From the NCBI RefSeq assembly GCF_032911445.1, contig NZ_JAWJEJ010000001.1, positions 1,674,001 to 1,738,000 on the forward strand: a DNA stretch of 64,000 nt, written 5' to 3'. This DNA comes from Sphingomonas sp. HF-S4 (GTDB lineage Bacteria > Pseudomonadota > Alphaproteobacteria > Sphingomonadales > Sphingomonadaceae). Numbering within the stretch: the first letter of the stretch is position 1; each line of letters starts with the position of its first letter. Under the pieces are notes generated by a model. The model was given only the letters and a program-made list of their open reading frames with translations, had not been told where the DNA came from and did not search any database. The translations under genes and the position numbers were made by a program. Shown here piece after piece: positions 1 to 9,811 of the stretch.

Positions 1-83
1 TTGAAGAAGTACCGCAAGGTCAGCCAGTGCGCCTTGATGAACTCCCACAGCGTGTAGGAACGGATTAGCTGGGCAACGCTCAT
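1..83 (-). CDS. nuoI: NADH-quinone oxidoreductase subunit I, N-terminal part
   Basis: The window cuts this gene. Only the first 27 codons are visible; the protein begins [15 protein letters not shown] and contains the hydrophobic stretch seen before the two 4Fe-4S motifs of NuoI. Those cluster motifs lie outside the window. The ATG overlaps the nuoH stop codon as ATGA, which fits the end of a nuoA-I operon. NuoI is the ferredoxin-like subunit of the peripheral arm of complex I that passes electrons from NuoG towards NuoB. The identity rests on the short N-terminus and on its position after nuoH. Confidence 0.8.
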   Translation of the reverse strand, partial: MSVAQLIRSYTLWEFIKAHWLTLRYFF

Positions 84-1135
84 GCGGGCACTCCAACCCG
101 GGTCAGCATGAGATACCCGGAAACAAGGAAAACGAAGATCAGCGACAGCGGCAGGAAAATCTTCCAGCCCAGCCGCATCAGCTGGTCGTAGCGGTAGCGC
201 GGGACGGTGGCCTTTACCCAGCTGAAGCAGAAGAAGAAGAACAGGATCTTGGCGAACAGCCAGAGGATGCCCGGCACGGCATAAAGCGGCGCCCAATCGA
301 CCGGGGGCAGATACCCGCCCCAGAACAGCGTGGCGTTGAGCGTGCACATCAGGATGACGTTGGCGTATTCCCCGAGCCAGTAGAGCGCGAAGCTCATCGA
401 CGAATATTCGGTCTGATAGCCCGCGACGAGCTCGGACTCTGCCTCGGTCAAGTCGAACGGCGCGCGCTGGGTCTCGGCGAGCGAGGAAATGAAGAACACC
501 ACCGCCATCGGGAACAGCAGCGGGTTGAACCCGAAGCCGTTGAGGAAGCCGAGGACATGGCCCTGCTGTTCATCGACGATCACGCCGAGGTTGAAGCTGC
601 CGGCCCAGAGGACGATCGAGATCAGCACGAAGCCGATCGAAACTTCGTACGACACCATCTGCGCCGCGGCGCGGATCGCCGAGTAAAAGGGGTATTTCGA
701 GTTGGAAGACCAGCCCGCCAGGATGATCCCGTACACGCCGAGCGAGGACGCTGCGAGCACGTAGAGCAGGCCGACATTGATGTTAGAGAGCACCACGCCG
801 GCCTGGAACGGCACCACCGCCCAGACGATCAGCGCGACCGTGAAGGTGATGATCGGCGCGATCAGGAACAGCGTCTTGTTCGCGCTCGACGGGATGATCG
901 TTTCCTGGAGGAACACCTTCAGACCGTCGGCGAAGCTCTGCAGCAGGCCGAACGGGCCGACGACGTTGGGGCCGCGGCGCAGCGCCATCGCCGCCCAGAT
1001 CTTCCGATCGGCATAGATGATCATCGCCACCGCCAGCATCAGCGGCAATGCGATCACCAGGATACCAACGATCGTCGCGAGGAACCACGCCCAGCCGAAC
1101 GGCAGGCCGATGGTGTTCTGGAAGAAGGCGGTCAT
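80..1135 (-). CDS. nuoH: NADH-quinone oxidoreductase subunit H
   Basis: A 351-residue polytopic membrane subunit of complex I that sits at the junction of the peripheral and membrane arms and forms part of the quinone-binding site. About eight hydrophobic segments are visible, with the family sequence [20 protein letters not shown] near residues 40-60 and the acidic loop [20 protein letters not shown] near the middle. The start was set at the ATG that forms an ATGA overlap with the nuoG stop; longer reading frames upstream only mirror nuoG. The stop in turn overlaps the nuoI start by four bases, so translation is coupled on both sides. Confidence 0.97.
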   Translation of the reverse strand: MTAFFQNTIGLPFGWAWFLATIVGILVIALPLMLAVAMIIYADRKIWAAMALRRGPNVVGPFGLLQSFADGLKVFLQETIIPSSANKTLFLIAPIITFTVALIVWAVVPFQAGVVLSNINVGLLYVLAASSLGVYGIILAGWSSNSKYPFYSAIRAAAQMVSYEVSIGFVLISIVLWAGSFNLGVIVDEQQGHVLGFLNGFGFNPLLFPMAVVFFISSLAETQRAPFDLTEAESELVAGYQTEYSSMSFALYWLGEYANVILMCTLNATLFWGGYLPPVDWAPLYAVPGILWLFAKILFFFFCFSWVKATVPRYRYDQLMRLGWKIFLPLSLIFVFLVSGYLMLTRVGVPA

Positions 1136-3147
1136 TCCGCGGCCTCCGCGAATTCCTTGCCGTGGACGAGTTCGGCCGAACAGCGCTGCATCGTCGGCGA
1201 TGCGCGGCAGATCGCGTTGGTCAGATAGAAGTCGGCGACCGGATAGTTGACCGGACCGCTTGCGACGGCGGAAAGCTTCGGCACCTTCCATTCGAAGGTC
1301 ACAAGGCCTTCCTCGGCCAGCACGGGCACGTCCGCCGCCATCGCCGCGCGCAGTTCGTCGAAGCTGTCGAACGGCAAGGTGCGGCCGAGCCTGTCGGAGA
1401 GCGCGCGAAGGATTGACCAGTCCTCGCGCGCGTCGCCCGGCGCGAACACCGCGCGGTCGGCGCGCTGGACGCGGCCTTCGAGGTTCACATAGGTGCCCGG
1501 CTTCTCGGCATAGGTCGCGCCCGGCAGGATCACGTCGGCATGGTGCGCGCCGCGATCGCCGTGATGGCCGATGAACACCTTGAAGCTGCCCTGGAACTTG
1601 GCGAAGTCGACTTCGTCGGCGCCAAGGAACAACGCGAGCTTGGGGTTGGCCGCGACGACGTCGGCGATGCCGCCCTTCTGCGCGAAGCCGAGCATCAGCG
1701 CCGCCATCCGGGCTGCGGCGATATGGACCACGCCGAAGCCGTTCCAGGCACTGCCGTCCTCGAGCGTACGGATCAGCTTCATCGGCTCGACCAAAGCGAG
1801 CGCCGCGCCGAAGCCCGCACCCAGCGCACCGGGGCCGACGATGACGAGCGGCTGCTTGGCGCCATCGAACGCCTGCACGACCTGGTCGGGCAGCTTACCG
1901 AGCAGCGCCAGATCGTTGCCCAGCCATTCGAGCTTGTAGGTGAGATCGGTCTCGGGGCCGATCGCGAAGACCTTCGCCCCCTTCTTGATCGCCTTGCGCA
2001 CGCGCGTGTTGATCAGCGGCGCTTCCCAGCGGAGGTTGCTGCCGATCAGCAGGATCGCATCGGCATCCTCGACGCCGGCGATCGTCGGGTTGAACGCGAC
2101 CGCGCCGAGGCTCGAAACGTCATAGTCCATCCCGGTCTGGCGGCTCTCGATCAGCTCCGAGCCGAGGCCCTTGAGCAGCGCCTTGGCGGCGTACATCGTC
2201 TCGGCGTCGAGCAGGTCGCCGGCGATCGCCGCGACGCTCGAACCCGCGTTGACTGCGGCGATCGCATCGAACGCCTCGTCCCAACTCGCCTCGACCAGCT
2301 TGCCCTGCTTGCGGACGAACGGACGATCGAGCCGCCGGCGGACGAGCCCGTCGACATGGTAGCGCGACTTGTCGTGCGCCCATTCCTCGTTGACGTCCTC
2401 GTTGATCCGCGGGAGCACGCGCATCACCTGGCGACCGCGGCTGTCGAGGCGAATGTTGGTGCCCACGGCATCCATCACGTCGATCGAAAGGTTCCGCTTC
2501 AATTCCCAGGGGCGATATTCGAACGCCACCGGCTTGTGCGTCAGCGCGCCCACCGGGCAGAGATCGACGGTGTTCCCCGACAACTCGCTCTTGAACGCCT
2601 TTTCCAGATAGGTCGTGATCTGCATGTTCTCGCCGCGATAGATCGCGCCGATCTCGTCGACTCCGGCGACTTCCTCGCCGAAGCGCACGCAGCGGGTGCA
2701 CTGGATGCAGCGGGTCATGATCGTCTTGATGATCGGACCCATATACTTCTCGGTCACCGCCCGCTTGTTCTCGGTGTAGCGGCTATGGCCCTTGCCATAG
2801 GCGACCGACTGATCCTGCAGGTCGCATTCGCCGCCCTGATCGCAGATCGGGCAGTCGAGCGGGTGGTTGATCAGCAGGAATTCCATCACGCCTTCGCGCG
2901 CGGCCTTGACCATCTGGCTGTCGGTGCGGATCTCCTGGCCGTCGGCAGCGGGCAGCGCGCACGAAGCCTGCGGCTTGGGCGGCCCGGGCTTCACTTCGAC
3001 CAGGCACATCCGGCAATTGCCGGCGATCGACAGCCGCTCGTGATAGCAGAAGCGCGGAATCTCCTTGCCCGCGGCCTCGCAGGCCTGGAGCACGGTGGCG
3101 CCCGCAGGTACCTCCACTTCGATTCCGTCTACTTTGACCTTTGGCAT
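1132..3147 (-). CDS. nuoG: NADH-quinone oxidoreductase subunit G
   Basis: The 671-residue iron-sulphur subunit of the peripheral arm. The N-terminal 2Fe-2S domain shows Cys34, Cys45, Cys48 and Cys63. The His/Cys-ligated cluster has His95, Cys99, Cys102 and Cys108, and the next 4Fe-4S site has Cys147, Cys150, Cys153 and Cys197. A molybdopterin-oxidoreductase-like region follows from about residue 215. The length is normal for the shorter alphaproteobacterial/mitochondrial-type subunit. It overlaps nuoF by one base (TAATG) and nuoH by four (ATGA). It carries electrons from the NuoE/F module towards NuoI. Confidence 0.97.
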   Translation of the reverse strand: MPKVKVDGIEVEVPAGATVLQACEAAGKEIPRFCYHERLSIAGNCRMCLVEVKPGPPKPQASCALPAADGQEIRTDSQMVKAAREGVMEFLLINHPLDCPICDQGGECDLQDQSVAYGKGHSRYTENKRAVTEKYMGPIIKTIMTRCIQCTRCVRFGEEVAGVDEIGAIYRGENMQITTYLEKAFKSELSGNTVDLCPVGALTHKPVAFEYRPWELKRNLSIDVMDAVGTNIRLDSRGRQVMRVLPRINEDVNEEWAHDKSRYHVDGLVRRRLDRPFVRKQGKLVEASWDEAFDAIAAVNAGSSVAAIAGDLLDAETMYAAKALLKGLGSELIESRQTGMDYDVSSLGAVAFNPTIAGVEDADAILLIGSNLRWEAPLINTRVRKAIKKGAKVFAIGPETDLTYKLEWLGNDLALLGKLPDQVVQAFDGAKQPLVIVGPGALGAGFGAALALVEPMKLIRTLEDGSAWNGFGVVHIAAARMAALMLGFAQKGGIADVVAANPKLALFLGADEVDFAKFQGSFKVFIGHHGDRGAHHADVILPGATYAEKPGTYVNLEGRVQRADRAVFAPGDAREDWSILRALSDRLGRTLPFDSFDELRAAMAADVPVLAEEGLVTFEWKVPKLSAVASGPVNYPVADFYLTNAICRASPTMQRCSAELVHGKEFAEAAE

Positions 3148-4451
3148 TATTCGGCAGCCTCTTGCATCGGCTGAGCGCCGGTGCCGTTGCGTTCATTGAT
3201 CCGCCGCTCCATTTCGGGGCGGAAATGCTTGATCAGGCCCTGGATCGGCCACGCCGCGGCGTCGCCGAGCGCGCAGATCGTGTGGCCTTCGACCTGCTTG
3301 GTGACCTGATGCAGCGTGTCGATCTCGCTGATGTCGGCGTCGCCGGTGCGCATCCGCTCCATCACGCGCCACATCCAGCCGGTGCCTTCGCGGCACGGGG
3401 TGCACTGGCCGCAGCTCTCATGCTTGTAGAAGTACGAAAGCCGGCTAATCGCGCGGACGATGTCGGTCGACTTGTCCATGACGATCACCGCCGCGGTGCC
3501 GAGGCCCGAGCCGACGGCCTTGAGCCCGTCGAAGTCCATCGCGCAGTCCATGATCTGCGCCGCGGGGACAAGCGGGACCGAAGAACCGCCAGGAATCACC
3601 GCGAGCAGATTGTCCCAGCCGCCGCGGATGCCGCCGCAATGCTTCTCGATCAGCTCGCGGAACGGGATGCTCATCGCTTCCTCGACCACGCACGGCTTCT
3701 CGACATGGCCCGAGATCTGAAAGAGCTTGGTGCCCTTGTTGTTCTCGGCGCCGAAGCTCGCGAACCATTCGGGCGAGCGGCGCAGGATCGTCGGCGCGAC
3801 GGCGATCGATTCGACATTGTTGACCGTGGTCGGGCAGCCATAGAGCCCCGCGCCCGCCGGGAACGGGGGCTTGAGCCGCGGCTGGCCCTTCTTGCCCTCC
3901 AGGCTCTCGATCATCGCGGTCTCTTCGCCGCAGATGTAAGCCCCTGCCCCACGGTGCACGAACACGTCGAAGTCGTAGCCCGACTTGCACGCGTTCTTGC
4001 CGATCAGGCCGGCGTTGTACGCCTCCTTGACGGCCGCAAACAGCGTCTCGGCCTCGCGGATATATTCGCCGCGGATGTAGATATACGCCGCGCGCGCGCG
4101 CATCGCGAAGCCCGCGACCAGCGCGCCTTCGATCAGCAGATGCGGATCGTGGCGGATGATCTCGCGGTCCTTGCACGAGCCCGGCTCGGACTCGTCGGCG
4201 TTGATCACTAGGAAGCTCGGACGCTCGGACGTCGGGTTCTTGGGCATGAACGACCATTTCATGCCGGTCGGGAAGCCCGCCCCGCCGCGCCCGCGCAGGC
4301 CCGAGGCCTTGATGCGGTCGATAATGGTGTCCTGGCCGAGCTCGAGCAGCGCCTTGGTGTTGTCCCACGCGCCGCGCTTGATCGCCGCGTCGAGGTTCCA
4401 CGGCTGATAGCCGTAGAGGTTGGTGAAGATCCGGTCCTTGTCGGCGAGCAT
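3147..4451 (-). CDS. nuoF: NADH-quinone oxidoreductase subunit F
   Basis: The 434-residue NADH- and FMN-binding subunit of complex I. The glycine-rich segment [13 protein letters not shown] at about residues 51-63 marks the FMN/NADH site. The cluster motif [12 protein letters not shown] lies near residues 345-356, with a fourth cysteine in HTICALGD near 390. The ATG at 4451 overlaps the stop of the preceding 57-residue gene by one base (TGATG). The reading frame is open further upstream, but that part lies over nuoE and the small membrane gene and reads as their shadow. Electrons from NADH enter the respiratory chain here. Confidence 0.97.
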   Translation of the reverse strand: MLADKDRIFTNLYGYQPWNLDAAIKRGAWDNTKALLELGQDTIIDRIKASGLRGRGGAGFPTGMKWSFMPKNPTSERPSFLVINADESEPGSCKDREIIRHDPHLLIEGALVAGFAMRARAAYIYIRGEYIREAETLFAAVKEAYNAGLIGKNACKSGYDFDVFVHRGAGAYICGEETAMIESLEGKKGQPRLKPPFPAGAGLYGCPTTVNNVESIAVAPTILRRSPEWFASFGAENNKGTKLFQISGHVEKPCVVEEAMSIPFRELIEKHCGGIRGGWDNLLAVIPGGSSVPLVPAAQIMDCAMDFDGLKAVGSGLGTAAVIVMDKSTDIVRAISRLSYFYKHESCGQCTPCREGTGWMWRVMERMRTGDADISEIDTLHQVTKQVEGHTICALGDAAAWPIQGLIKHFRPEMERRINERNGTGAQPMQEAAE

Positions 4452-4624
4452 CAGAGACGCCCCCCCTTGTTCTTCGCGAACATCATGTAGAGCACCACCG
4501 CGACGCCGATCAGCAGCAGCGGGCCGAGCAGCGCGAAGGTGAGGCGCAGCAGCCAGCCGAGCACGACGATGCCGCCGATGATCGCCAGGATCGTGAAGAT
4601 CAGGTTCTTGTTGCTGCCGCTCAT
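4451..4624 (-). CDS. 57-residue membrane protein embedded between nuoE and nuoF
   Basis: A short gene that fills the gap between nuoE and nuoF exactly. Its ATG overlaps the nuoE stop (ATGA) and its TGA overlaps the nuoF ATG (TGATG). The product starts [10 protein letters not shown] and is mostly hydrophobic, with two likely membrane helices (about residues 8-24 and 29-48) split by a single Arg, and a basic tail ending KNKGGRL. I do not recognise a named family. The exact translational coupling and the lack of any spare sequence argue that it is a real gene. A role in complex I assembly or membrane anchoring is inference from position only. Confidence 0.8.
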   Translation of the reverse strand: MSGSNKNLIFTILAIIGGIVVLGWLLRLTFALLGPLLLIGVAVVLYMMFAKNKGGRL

Positions 4625-5301
4625 GCCGCGCTACCCCATTCCGGGCGGTAATCGTGATTTTCGGTGACCATCGCGGCCAAATTGGTCGGCTCGCCGAGCG
4701 GCTCGACCGTGTGGCGGCCGGGCTCCTGCGTGCCGGTCTTGGGACTCTCGCCCTTTGCCAGCGCATCGAGGATGGCGACCGTCCGATCGAAGGTCAGGTC
4801 CTCGTAATTGTCGTCGTTGATCTGCACCATCGGCGCCGACGAGCAATTGCCCATGCACTCGACTTCGGTGAGCGTGAACAGCCCGTCCGCAGTGGTGTGG
4901 CCCTTCTTCATGCCGCGCGACTTGCACGCCGCCATCACGTCGTCCGACCCGCGCAGCATGCACGGCGTGGTGCCGCAGACCTGCACATGATAGCGGCCAA
5001 CGGGGACGAGATTGAACATCGTGTAGAAGGTCGCGACCTCGAACACGCGGATATACGGCATCTCGAGCTCGCGCGCGACGAACTCGATCACCGGCACAGG
5101 CAGCCAGCCCTGGGTGTTGGTCTCGGCGCCGACCTGACGCTGGGCGAGGTCGAGGAACGGGATCGTGCACGACATCTGCCGGCCCGCGGGATAGCGGCCC
5201 AGGATTTCCTTGGCCTTCTCGGCACTCTCGGGATCCCAAGCGAACGCGCCCCAGCGCGCGCGGGTCTCGGCCTCGTCGGGAAGTTGTGGGGCGTCAGCCA
5301 T
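4621..5301 (-). CDS. nuoE: NADH-quinone oxidoreductase subunit E
   Basis: The 226-residue thioredoxin-like 2Fe-2S subunit that pairs with NuoF in the NADH dehydrogenase module. The N1a ligands are visible as Cys109 and Cys114 (CGTTPC) and Cys149 and Cys153 (CMGNC). The ATG at 5301 is shared with the stop of the upstream NTF2-like gene (TGATG). About 40 residues after the thioredoxin-like fold form a polar tail with no recognisable motif, so the protein is longer than the roughly 165-residue E. coli subunit. Such a tail occurs in alphaproteobacterial homologues. Confidence 0.96.
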   Translation of the reverse strand: MADAPQLPDEAETRARWGAFAWDPESAEKAKEILGRYPAGRQMSCTIPFLDLAQRQVGAETNTQGWLPVPVIEFVARELEMPYIRVFEVATFYTMFNLVPVGRYHVQVCGTTPCMLRGSDDVMAACKSRGMKKGHTTADGLFTLTEVECMGNCSSAPMVQINDDNYEDLTFDRTVAILDALAKGESPKTGTQEPGRHTVEPLGEPTNLAAMVTENHDYRPEWGSAA

Positions 5302-5639
5302 CAGCGAATGAACTCCACCCGATCGACCCTGTCGTCGGAGAACGAATAGATGGACATCACCTCGAAAGGCTCTGCCTCTGGGGAACGTGCGACCTTCTCG
5401 TGCAGGACGACCGTATCGCCGAGCGCATAAGAGGTGAGGATTTCCGCACGATTGCCGGGATATTCGGCGAACATCGCCTTGAGCCCCGAGCGCACGCCCT
5501 CGCGCCCCTCCCGCAGCACCGCGCCGCGATAGGTCGCCTCGCATGCGCGATCGGTCATCAGCGCGACGTAAGCGTCGGCGTCTTGCGCATTGTAGTGCGC
5601 GATCATCTCGTGCGCGGTGGCGATACGAGCCTCGCTCAC
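5301..5639 (-). CDS. NTF2/SnoaL-like protein inside the nuo operon
   Basis: A 112-residue protein beginning (V)[20 protein letters not shown], with the pattern of the SnoaL-like/NTF2-like cone fold: an N-terminal helix, YVALM, the segment [18 protein letters not shown], and C-terminal strands ending VDRVEFIR. The GTG start overlaps the nuoD stop as GTGA and the stop overlaps the nuoE ATG, so it is co-translated with complex I subunits. Members of this superfamily bind small hydrophobic ligands or act as isomerases or dehydratases; no catalytic residue can be named here. It is not a canonical complex I subunit. Confidence 0.88.
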   Translation of the reverse strand: MSEARIATAHEMIAHYNAQDADAYVALMTDRACEATYRGAVLREGREGVRSGLKAMFAEYPGNRAEILTSYALGDTVVLHEKVARSPEAEPFEVMSIYSFSDDRVDRVEFIR

Positions 5640-6871
5640 CGATCGCACTCCCCGAACACGATGTCCATCGCACCCAGGATCGCGGTGATGTCGGCGAGCA
5701 TATGGCCCTTCGACATGAAGTCCATCGCCTGGAGGTGACTGAACGCAGTCGGGCGGACCTTGCAGCGATACGGCTTGTTGGTGCCGTCGCTTACCAGATA
5801 GACGCCGAACTCGCCCTTGGGGCTCTCGGTCGCGACATAAACCTCGCCCGCGGGGACGTGATAGCCTTCGGTGAACAGCTTGAAGTGATGGATCAGCGCT
5901 TCCATCGACTGCTTCATTTCGCCGCGGCTCGGCGGCGCCACCTTGCGGTCGAGGCTCAGCACCGGTCCTTCGGGCATTTCGCTCAGGCACTGCTTCATGA
6001 TTCGCGCCGACTGGCGGACCTCTTCGACGCGCACCATGAACCGGTCATAGCAATCGCCGCGCGTGCCGACGGGGATGTCGAACTCCATGCGGTCGTACAC
6101 ATCGTATGGCTGTTGGCGCCGGATATCCCAGGGGATGCCCGCGGCGCGGATCATCGGGCCCGAGAAGCCCCAGGCGATCGCATCCTCGCGGCTCACCGTG
6201 GCGATGTCGACATTGCGCTGCTTGAAGATACGGTTCTCGGCGACGAGGCTGATCGCGTCCTCGAACAGCCGCGGTAGACGCGTATCGAGCCAGTCGGCGA
6301 TGTCGGTGAGCAGCTTGAGCGGCACGTCCTGGCGGACGCCGCCGACGCGGAAATAGTTCGAGTGCATCCGCGCACCCGAGGCACGCTCAAAGAAGTTGAG
6401 GCAGTCCTCGCGGATCTCGAACAGCCACAGGTTCGGCGTCATCGCGCCGACGTCCATGACGTGCGAGCCCAGGTTGAGCATGTGATTGCAGATGCGCGTC
6501 AGCTCGGCGAAGAACACGCGGAGATACTGGCCCCGCAGCGGGACTTCGAGGTCGAGCAGCTTCTCGACCGCGAGCACGTACGAATGCTCCATGCCCAGCG
6601 GCGAGCAGTAATCGAAGCGATCGAAATAGGGCAGCGCCTGGGTGTAGGTCTTGTACTCGATCAGCTTCTCGGTGCCGCGATGGAGCAGGCCGACATGCGG
6701 ATCGATTCGCTCGATGATCTCGCCGTCGAGCTCGGTCACCAGACGCAACACACCGTGCGCAGCCGGGTGCTGCGGGCCGAAGTTGATCGTATAGTTGGCG
6801 ATCTCGGTATCGCCCAGTTCCGGCTTGCCGGAATCGGTGCGGCCTTCGATCTCGTCCAGATACTCAGCCAT
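5636..6871 (-). CDS. nuoD: NADH-quinone oxidoreductase subunit D
   Basis: The 411-residue 49-kDa subunit of complex I, related to the large subunit of NiFe hydrogenases, which forms the quinone site together with NuoB. Family signatures visible are [15 protein letters not shown] near residue 30, [15 protein letters not shown] near 57, and the C-terminal [12 protein letters not shown]. The length is normal. Its ATG overlaps the nuoC stop by one base (TAATG) and its stop overlaps the GTG of the following NTF2-like gene. It is separate from nuoC, unlike the fused NuoCD of E. coli. Confidence 0.97.
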   Translation of the reverse strand: MAEYLDEIEGRTDSGKPELGDTEIANYTINFGPQHPAAHGVLRLVTELDGEIIERIDPHVGLLHRGTEKLIEYKTYTQALPYFDRFDYCSPLGMEHSYVLAVEKLLDLEVPLRGQYLRVFFAELTRICNHMLNLGSHVMDVGAMTPNLWLFEIREDCLNFFERASGARMHSNYFRVGGVRQDVPLKLLTDIADWLDTRLPRLFEDAISLVAENRIFKQRNVDIATVSREDAIAWGFSGPMIRAAGIPWDIRRQQPYDVYDRMEFDIPVGTRGDCYDRFMVRVEEVRQSARIMKQCLSEMPEGPVLSLDRKVAPPSRGEMKQSMEALIHHFKLFTEGYHVPAGEVYVATESPKGEFGVYLVSDGTNKPYRCKVRPTAFSHLQAMDFMSKGHMLADITAILGAMDIVFGECDR

Positions 6872-7785
6872 TACGCTTCACCCTCGGGCGACTTCTTCGC
6901 GCGCGACTTGCGCGGCTTCTTGACGACGTCCGGATCGGCGGGCGCCGGGCCCGCCTCGGGACCGGACTTGCCGGCACCGCTCTCGCTGGTGTCGTCGGTG
7001 GTCTTGGGCTTCGCGACGCGCGACTTGGTCGCCTTTGCCGCGGGCGCATCGGCCTTGACGATTTCGTCGGCGGTCAGCGGCGTGGGGGCACCCTTTGCCT
7101 GGGGCTGCGCGGCTACGGGCGCCGGCGCCGGAGCGGGCGCAGGTGCCGGAGCAGGCGGCGGTGGCGGCGCAGCCGCCTTCTCGTCGCCCGGCAGCACGTA
7201 CTGCGCGCCTTCCCAAGGGCTCATGAAGTCGAAGCTGCGGAAGTCCTGCGCGAGCTTGACCGGCTCGTACACCACACGCTTGGCCTCTTCCGAATAGCGC
7301 AGCTCGACATAGCCGGTCTGCGGGAAGTCTTTCCGGAGCGGATGCCCGACGAAACCATAGTCCGTAAGGATGCGGCGCAGGTCCGTATTCCCGTCGAACA
7401 GCACGCCGTACATGTCGTACACTTCGCGCTCGAGCCAGCCGGCGACCGGCCAGATGCCCGTCACGCTCGGGACCGGCCTTTCCTCGTCGGTGGTGACGCG
7501 GACGCGAATGCGGCGGTTCTGGGTGAACGACAGCAGCTGATAGACCACGTCGAAGCGCTCGGGCCGCGCCGGATAATCGGCGCCGGCGATCTCGCTCAAT
7601 TGCTGATATTCGAGTCCCGGCGTGTCGCGGAGCGCAAGCATCGCCTCGACCAGGCGCGAGCGCACCACGGTCAGCGAGATCTCGCCCACGGCATCCTTGC
7701 TCTCGACGAGCATGTCGCCGAGCACGGCCGCGGCCGCATCGATCACGCCGTCATTGGGCATGGTACGGGGTGCAGGCGCCCTCAC
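6871..7785 (-). CDS. nuoC: NADH-quinone oxidoreductase subunit C with a long Pro/Ala-Lys tail
   Basis: The 30-kDa subunit of complex I. The catalytic-arm domain covers about residues 25-200, with the signature [22 protein letters not shown]. After the conserved [15 protein letters not shown] there is a low-complexity tail of about 100 residues: a Pro/Ala tract (about 208-225) followed by a Lys/Ala/Pro region. The tail stays in frame and ends exactly at the nuoD start, so it is not a frameshift product. The start is taken as the GTG that overlaps the nuoB stop (GTGA); an ATG at 7761 (MPNDGV) is the alternative. Confidence 0.94.
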   Translation of the reverse strand: MRAPAPRTMPNDGVIDAAAAVLGDMLVESKDAVGEISLTVVRSRLVEAMLALRDTPGLEYQQLSEIAGADYPARPERFDVVYQLLSFTQNRRIRVRVTTDEERPVPSVTGIWPVAGWLEREVYDMYGVLFDGNTDLRRILTDYGFVGHPLRKDFPQTGYVELRYSEEAKRVVYEPVKLAQDFRSFDFMSPWEGAQYVLPGDEKAAAPPPPPAPAPAPAPAPAPVAAQPQAKGAPTPLTADEIVKADAPAAKATKSRVAKPKTTDDTSESGAGKSGPEAGPAPADPDVVKKPRKSRAKKSPEGEA

Positions 7786-8318
7786 CGTTCCATCGTCCCG
7801 ATCCGGCGGATCTTACGCTGGAGCTGCATCACGCCATACAGCAGCGCCTCGGCGGTCGGCGGGCAGCCGGGGACGTAGATGTCCACCGGCACGATCCGAT
7901 CGCAGCCGCGCACGACGCTGTAGCTGTAATGGTAATAGCCGCCGCCATTGGCGCACGAGCCCATCGAGATCACATATTTCGGCTCGGACATCTGATCGTA
8001 CACGCGACGCAGCGCCGGGGCCATCTTGTTGCAGAGGGTGCCCGCGACGATCATCACGTCCGACTGGCGCGGAGACGCGCGCGGCGCGGCACCGAAGCGC
8101 TCCATGTCGTAGCGCGGCATGTTGACGTGGATCATCTCGACCGCGCAGCAGGCGAGCCCGAAGGTCATCCACCACAGCGAGCCGGTACGCGCCCACTGGA
8201 ACAGCTCCTCGGTCGAGGTGACGAGGAAACCCTTATCGCCGACCTCGGCATTGATGTCGTCGAGGAACGCGACGTTCGGCAGCGTACCTGCTGGCGGAGG
8301 GCTGAGCTCTACTCCCAC
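7782..8318 (-). CDS. nuoB: NADH-quinone oxidoreductase subunit B
   Basis: The 178-residue subunit that carries cluster N2, the last iron-sulphur centre before quinone. The four ligands are visible as adjacent Cys57-Cys58, Cys122 (GSCANGGG) and Cys152 ([11 protein letters not shown]). The GTG at 8318 was chosen because it gives the usual N-terminus ([10 protein letters not shown]) and has AAAGG upstream at suitable spacing; a GTG at 8339 would add seven residues. The start lies within the last codons of nuoA, a 10-base overlap. Confidence 0.95.
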   Translation of the reverse strand: MGVELSPPPAGTLPNVAFLDDINAEVGDKGFLVTSTEELFQWARTGSLWWMTFGLACCAVEMIHVNMPRYDMERFGAAPRASPRQSDVMIVAGTLCNKMAPALRRVYDQMSEPKYVISMGSCANGGGYYHYSYSVVRGCDRIVPVDIYVPGCPPTAEALLYGVMQLQRKIRRIGTMER

Positions 8319-8683
8319 TCCAACGCACCTTTCTTCCACGCGTAAACAAGCCCGAGCGCAAGCTCGGCAATGAAGATCATCATCGAGATCCAGGCGGTCC
8401 AGCCGAGATCGAACACCGAAACCGCCCAGGGAAACAGGAACGCCGCCTCAAGATCGAAGATGATGAACAGGATCGCCACCAGGTAGAAGCGCACGTCGAA
8501 CTGGCTGCGCGAATCCTCGAACGCGGGGAAGCCGCATTCATATTCGGTGAGCTTCTCCGGCGTCGGCTGGTGGGTGCCGGTGAGCCGGCCTACCAGCATC
8601 GGCAGGAACACGAAGGCGCTCGAAAGCACCAGTGCCACGCCGAGGAACAGCAGGATCGGCAGATATTCAATTAGATCGACCAA
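8309..8683 (-). CDS. nuoA: NADH-quinone oxidoreductase subunit A
   Basis: A 124-residue membrane subunit with three helices, at the start of the operon. The conserved loop [33 protein letters not shown] is clear between helices 1 and 2. The best start is a TTG at 8683 (reading [10 protein letters not shown]), preceded by AGAAGG four bases upstream; no ATG or GTG gives a sensible N-terminus. The rare start codon may limit translation of the first subunit. Upstream lies about 170 bp of non-coding sequence that contains the likely operon promoter. Confidence 0.95.
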   Translation of the reverse strand: MVDLIEYLPILLFLGVALVLSSAFVFLPMLVGRLTGTHQPTPEKLTEYECGFPAFEDSRSQFDVRFYLVAILFIIFDLEAAFLFPWAVSVFDLGWTAWISMMIFIAELALGLVYAWKKGALEWE

Positions 8684-8756
8684 GGTGCCTTCTCGCGGAT
8701 GCGGAAACTTGGGGGCGCTTTAGGCCGATGGGCCATGTGCGGCAAGGGGTGGAACC

Positions 8757-8776
8757 CCTGAGAATCACTCGCAATA
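8757..8776. promoter_or_regulatory. Fur-box-like site upstream of nuoA
   Basis: Read on the minus strand, the sequence TTGCGAGTGATTCTCA lies about 75-95 bp upstream of the nuoA start. It resembles the proteobacterial Fur operator half GCGAATGATTCTC. The site sits in the only sizeable gap (8684-8855) between nuoA and the upstream gene. Iron-dependent control of an iron-sulphur-rich operon would be sensible, but this is a sequence resemblance only. Confidence 0.4.
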
Positions 8777-8855
8777 AAATCGCAGCGACGCTGTCTTTCG
8801 GGCATGCGCCGCCACCCGGCGAAGGCCGGCACCGGCAAGCGCTTGCGACCGCGGA

Positions 8856-9677
8856 TTACTTGTTGCGGAGCGAACTCGCGACGAGCTTATGCAGCTTGTT
8901 GTGCAATACGTCGTTCGCGGCGAGGAACTGGTTGCGCTCGCGCGGCAGATCCTGCCCGCGGAAGTCGGTGACGTAGCCGCCGGCCTCCTTGACGAGCAGC
9001 ATCCCCGCCGCGACGTCCCACGGCTTGAGGTTCGACTCCCAATAGCCGTCGAACCGCCCCGCGGCGACCCAGGCGAGGTCGAGCGCCGCGGCGCCGAGCC
9101 GACGAATTCCCGCCACTTCAGGCGCCACCGCGCCGAAGATCCGGCTCCATTCGACGAAATCGCCATGCCCCAGGAACGGGATGCCCGTCGCGATCAGCGC
9201 GTCCGACAGATCCCGCCGCGCGGAGACGCGCAACCGCTGGTCCTGAAGCCAGGCGCCCCGGCCCTTTTCGGCCCAGAAACCCTCGTCGGTGATCGGCTGG
9301 TAGATATAGCCGTGGGTGATCTCAGGCTTGCCCTGGCTGCCGTGCGGATCCTCGACGGCGATCGAGATGCAGAAATGCGGGATGCCGTGAAGGAAATTGC
9401 TCGTGCCGTCGAGAGGATCGATGATCCAGCGCGGCTTGTCCGGATTGCCGGCGATCTCGCCGCGCTCCTCGACCAGGAAGCCCCAGTCGGGCCGCGCCTT
9501 CTGGAGTTCCTCGATCAGCGTGTCCTCGGAACGCTGGTCGGCGATCGATACGAAGTCGGCCGGCCCCTTGCGGCTCACCTGGAGGTGCTGGACCTCGTTG
9601 AAGTCGCGCCGCAGCCGCGGCCCCGCCTTGCGGACGGCGCGCTCGATGACGGTGATGATGCCGGAGTGGGAAACCAA
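8856..9677 (-). CDS. Inositol monophosphatase family protein (SuhB-like)
   Basis: A 273-residue Mg-dependent sugar/inositol phosphatase. The metal-binding motifs are visible: EERGE near residue 71, DPLDGTSNFLHG near 88-99, and the C-terminal PWDVAAGMLLVKEAGG. Substrates in this family include inositol phosphates, fructose-1,6-bisphosphate and 3'-phosphoadenosine phosphates, so the exact substrate is open. The TTG at 9677 (MVSHSGIITV) is taken as the start, with GAGAAG upstream. A longer frame to 9737 would translate a palindromic repeat and is unlikely. The gene is transcribed in the same direction as efp upstream and nuoA downstream. Confidence 0.9.
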   Translation of the reverse strand: MVSHSGIITVIERAVRKAGPRLRRDFNEVQHLQVSRKGPADFVSIADQRSEDTLIEELQKARPDWGFLVEERGEIAGNPDKPRWIIDPLDGTSNFLHGIPHFCISIAVEDPHGSQGKPEITHGYIYQPITDEGFWAEKGRGAWLQDQRLRVSARRDLSDALIATGIPFLGHGDFVEWSRIFGAVAPEVAGIRRLGAAALDLAWVAAGRFDGYWESNLKPWDVAAGMLLVKEAGGYVTDFRGQDLPRERNQFLAANDVLHNKLHKLVASSLRNK

Positions 9678-9690
9678 TGTACTTCTCTTC

Positions 9691-9800
9691 TCCCCTCCCG
9701 CTTGCGGGAGGGGTCGGGGGAGGGCCTGCAAGTTCATCGAGGCGGAAGGCGTGAGGCTCCGTTCACGCCCTCCCCTAGCCCCTCCCGCAAGCGGAAGGGA
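9691..9800. repeat. Paired REP-like palindromes between efp and the phosphatase gene
   Basis: Two copies of a CCCCTCCCGC-TTGC-type palindrome face each other. The left arm (9691-9725) and right arm (9768-9800) are near-perfect inverted copies of about 34 bases separated by about 42 bases, and each arm also contains its own small hairpin. The right arm starts 12 bases after the efp stop, so transcripts of efp could fold here and terminate or be stabilised. Confidence 0.75.
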
Positions 9801-9811
9801 AACGAAGAAGG

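Noticed and set aside
6875..7190. Frameshift at the end of nuoC
   Set aside because: The low-complexity tail is in frame to the stop that overlaps the nuoD start, so no shift is needed.
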